Origin: Bacteroidota bacterium
GTDB lineage: Bacteria; Bacteroidota; Bacteroidia; AKYH767-A; 2013-40CM-41-45
Assembly: GCA_016711505.1 (NCBI GenBank)
Contig: JADJSV010000001.1
Location: 124,001-188,000, forward strand
DNA length: 64,000 nucleotides
Reading direction: 5' to 3'
A program made the translations under genes and the position numbers. Below are positions 62,077-64,000 of this stretch, piece by piece. Below the pieces are notes generated by a model. The model saw nothing but the letters and a program-made list of their open reading frames with translations. It was not told the origin of the DNA and made no database searches. Position 1 is the stretch's first letter; each line of letters opens with the position of its first letter.

Positions 62077-62316
62077 TCAATACTTATTCTCCGGGGCTCT
62101 CAAATCTGTAGTATCTTTCAATTCCCCCGTTACCGTATTATCACCTTTAGCAGCACTATCCGGTTCCGCCATTTTCGAACTGTCAGGCAGATGCATGTTT
62201 TCAGTGTTGCTGTTGATCTGATCTTTATCGTAACCACCGTCGTTTGTATTTCTGTTGTCGCAGGCTGTTAAGGCGAAGAAGGTTATGAGCGAAAGGAGTG
62301 AAGCTATTTTTTTCAT
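62077..62316 (-). CDS. Small lipoprotein
   Basis: A 79-residue protein with a lipoprotein signal peptide (MKKIASLLSLITFFALTACD; lipobox with C at residue 19). The mature part is very polar, rich in Asn, Asp, Lys and Thr, and probably disordered. No family is recognised. It is divergent from the TetR gene by 150 bases. Confidence 0.65.
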   Translation of the reverse strand: MKKIASLLSLITFFALTACDNRNTNDGGYDKDQINSNTENMHLPDSSKMAEPDSAAKGDNTVTGELKDTTDLRAPENKY

Positions 62317-62414
62317 GTTAATTTTTTATTCAGAGAAGGAAAATAACGTACCATACAAATTCAAGCATTGCATATTTGGGCTTGAAATTATTTGATAAAA
62401 AGTTGCACTTTCCC

Positions 62415-62446
62415 TTGTTAAGTAAGCGAACATTCACTTATATTTG
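62415..62446 (+). promoter_or_regulatory. TetR operon promoter with overlapping palindromic operator
   Basis: TTG (62415-62417) and the perfect -7 box TATATTTG (62439-62446) are 21 bases apart. Between and into the -7, bases 62419-62440 form the imperfect palindrome TAAGT-A-AGCGAACATTCACTTA, whose half-sites (TAAGTnA / TnACTTA and AGCGAA / TTCACT) cover the polymerase contact zone. This is the classic layout of TetR autorepression. Confidence 0.6.
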
Positions 62447-62466
62447 CGGCTGATTAAAGTCATAAG

Positions 62467-63057
62467 ATGCGGTTAAGGGATAATTTAAAGGAAGATATTG
62501 TAAGGGAAGAAGCTATCAAAATGCTTGCTAATGAGGGATTTGACGGGTTTTCCATGAATAAACTGGCGAAGGTCAGCAACGTGTCTGTGGCGACTTTATA
62601 CATCTATTATAAGGACAAAGAAACCTTGCTCAAAGTGATCGGGACAGAGATCGGACGGTCGTTTATGCAGAATACATTGAAAGACTTTTCTGCTAAAATG
62701 CCTTTTGCGGAAGGACTTAAAAAACAATGGGAGAACCGGTCTGATTTCGCAATTCAGTTTCCACTTGAAGTTGCCTGTTACGAGATCCTCAGACATTCAA
62801 ATCACGGCGAATATATCAATGAAGAAAGTTTCAAGGATTTTAAAACCACAATGCAGGAATTTACTCATAATGCTATCGAAAGAAAAGAACTGATACCACT
62901 TTCAATTGAGGCTTTCTGGAGTGTTGCATACGGACCACTTTATACTTTACTGCGTTTTCATAATGAAGGTAAAAGTATTGGCGGAAGAAAATTTATATTC
63001 AATAAAAAAGTAATGGACGAAGCGTTTCAACTTACTATCAAAGCACTGACTCCATGA
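62467..63057 (+). CDS. TetR/AcrR family transcriptional regulator
   Basis: A 196-residue repressor. The helix-turn-helix is LANEGFDGFSMNKLAKVSNVSVATLYIYYKDKETLL (residues ~20-55), with the typical YIYYKDKE recognition helix end. The C-terminal ligand-binding part diverges, as is normal. It heads a unit with a small HMA-like gene (4-base ATGA overlap) and an MFS exporter, so it probably represses the efflux pump and itself. A palindrome overlaps the promoter. Confidence 0.93.
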   Translation: MRLRDNLKEDIVREEAIKMLANEGFDGFSMNKLAKVSNVSVATLYIYYKDKETLLKVIGTEIGRSFMQNTLKDFSAKMPFAEGLKKQWENRSDFAIQFPLEVACYEILRHSNHGEYINEESFKDFKTTMQEFTHNAIERKELIPLSIEAFWSVAYGPLYTLLRFHNEGKSIGGRKFIFNKKVMDEAFQLTIKALTP

Positions 63058-63311
63058 TCTTAGAAATAGAAAAACCGACAGTTATGTCAATCGATTATAA
63101 TCAGATCCTCCTTTTTAAAACGAACATCCGGTCTGAGGATGATAAAAAATGTATTGAACCAATTCTCAATTCACATAAGAAGATCAGTGAATGGAATGTG
63201 GATACAGAAGATGTGGATTGTGTGCTGCGAATTGTTTCGCATTCATTGACACATGATCATATCATCAGTGAAATAAAAAAACTTGGATTTCAGTGTAACG
63301 AATTAATTTAA
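63054..63311 (+). CDS. Small HMA-fold-like protein without metal-binding cysteines
   Basis: An 85-residue protein with a ferredoxin-like beta-alpha-beta pattern resembling heavy-metal-associated domains (ILLFKTNIRSEDDKKCIEPIL, ISEWNVDTEDVDCVLRI, IISEIKKLGFQCNEL) but lacking CxxC. Similar proteins occur in Bacteroidota beside regulators and transporters; their role is unclear. It overlaps the TetR stop by 4 bases, so it is translationally coupled. A start at the ATG of MSIDYNQ (63084) is also possible. Confidence 0.7.
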   Translation: MILEIEKPTVMSIDYNQILLFKTNIRSEDDKKCIEPILNSHKKISEWNVDTEDVDCVLRIVSHSLTHDHIISEIKKLGFQCNELI

Positions 63312-63318
63312 TTTTTAA

Positions 63319-64000
63319 ATGAATCAACCAAAATCTCCGGCAGTTAAATTTACCGGATATCAGAAATTTGTAATTGCTTTACTTGCTCTTACTCAGTTTA
63401 CAGTCATACTTGATTTTATGGTCATGTCACCTCTTGGTGATCTGCTTATGAAATCACTCGACATGAATCCATCCAATTTCGGTATTGCTGTTGCAGCTTA
63501 TGCATTCAGCGCCGGGATCTCAGGATTGCTTACTGCAGGATTCGCAGATAAATACGACAGAAAAAAATTGTTCTTGTTTTTTTATGTTGGGTTTATTTTA
63601 GGAACGATCATGTGCGGACTTGCAAATTCGTACCATGTCCTGGTTGCAGCAAGGATCATCACAGGAATATTTGGCGGAGTGATCGGTTCCATTTCTATGG
63701 CAATCGTTGCTGATCTATTTTCAATTCAGCAACGCGGACGTGTTATGGGATTTATGACGATGGGTTTTGGAGCGAGTCAGGTATTGGGAATTCCTATCGG
63801 ACTTTATCTTGCAAATATCTGGGGCTGGCATGCGCCATTTTTCTGGGTAGCTGGAATGGCAGTAGCTGTAGCAGGACTTATTGCCTGGAAATTAAATCCG
63901 TTGACGGCGCATCTTGCATTACAAAGTGATAAGACTGCAGTAAAACATCTCTTGCATACGATTGCAAAAAAAGAATACAGGATCGGTTTCTCCGCAACGG
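63319..64000 (+). CDS. MFS transporter, C-terminus cut by window end
   Basis: At least 227 residues are visible from the ATG at 63319 (MNQPKSPAVKFTGYQKFV), and the frame is open at the window end, so roughly the first half is present. Six or more helices are evident. The A-motif-like GFADKYDRKKLFLFFYV between helices 2 and 3 is the major facilitator signature, and AARIITGIFGGVIGS and GRVMGFMTMGFGASQVLG are typical of AraJ-type drug or sugar exporters. It follows the small HMA-like gene by 7 bases and is the effector gene of the TetR unit. Confidence 0.92.
   Translation, partial: MNQPKSPAVKFTGYQKFVIALLALTQFTVILDFMVMSPLGDLLMKSLDMNPSNFGIAVAAYAFSAGISGLLTAGFADKYDRKKLFLFFYVGFILGTIMCGLANSYHVLVAARIITGIFGGVIGSISMAIVADLFSIQQRGRVMGFMTMGFGASQVLGIPIGLYLANIWGWHAPFFWVAGMAVAVAGLIAWKLNPLTAHLALQSDKTAVKHLLHTIAKKEYRIGFSAT

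Overview
The window is a piece of a Bacteroidota chromosome of low GC content. Several things point there: six secreted proteins with the C-terminal Type IX secretion (T9SS) sorting domain; the gliding genes gldF and gldG; a DUF3276/PUR-alpha protein; the block parA-parB-DUF5683-dapB-lepB; and promoters of the form TTG-N18-TAnnTTTG instead of the E. coli type. Ribosome binding sites are mostly weak, as expected for the phylum. There are two tRNAs, tRNA-Leu(GAG) and tRNA-Arg(ACG). I see no rRNA, prophage, integrase, transposase or CRISPR array.

Layout. 1-6.3 kb: a DMT permease, a YggS PLP protein, glutathione peroxidase, a class V aminotransferase with DUF1015, a secreted protein and a ferredoxin divergent from a LuxC-like acyl-CoA reductase. 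7.5-12.7 kb: a six-gene minus-strand operon (metallo-beta-lactamase-fold hydrolase, ParA, ParB, DUF5683, DapB, signal peptidase I). 13-31 kb: housekeeping genes (DUF3276, UvrA, ECF sigma factor, endonuclease III, OsmC, a clan GH-A glycosidase, MnmE, SucD, M16 peptidase, FabG, a polytopic membrane protein, S9 peptidase). 31-46 kb: T9SS cargo and gliding (tRNA-Leu, a PKD-like adhesin, dnaN, DUF4340, GldG, GldF, two paralogous SprB-repeat adhesins). 46-57 kb: SAM hydroxide adenosyltransferase, PhoH, PurC, a 1-kb repeat array, an RsmB-like methyltransferase, and a ~1,920-residue TPR/PD40/SPOR envelope protein. 57-64 kb: ClpS, an M48 lipoprotein peptidase, tRNA-Arg, two more T9SS proteins, and a TetR/small protein/MFS efflux operon cut by the window end.

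Two features stand out. First, six genes (uvrA, dnaN, a membrane protein, the RsmB-like gene, the giant SPOR protein and the M48 peptidase) are broken by single-base frameshifts, eight in total. Five are one-base losses in short homopolymers. Each is restored by one base, so consensus error is the simplest explanation, and all six genes should be read as single products. Second, the intergenic DNA is rich in palindromic and tandem repeats of several unrelated families. The main ones are a five-unit ~211-bp array carrying ten identical 17-bp palindromes; a long-hairpin family with three copies, one of which supplies the last codons of luxC; a 43-bp tandem repeat; AAAAGTG arrays; and low-complexity TGGATT and AACCTG tracts. 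I found no convincing new multi-gene defence or biosynthetic system; the repeats are the most unusual content.
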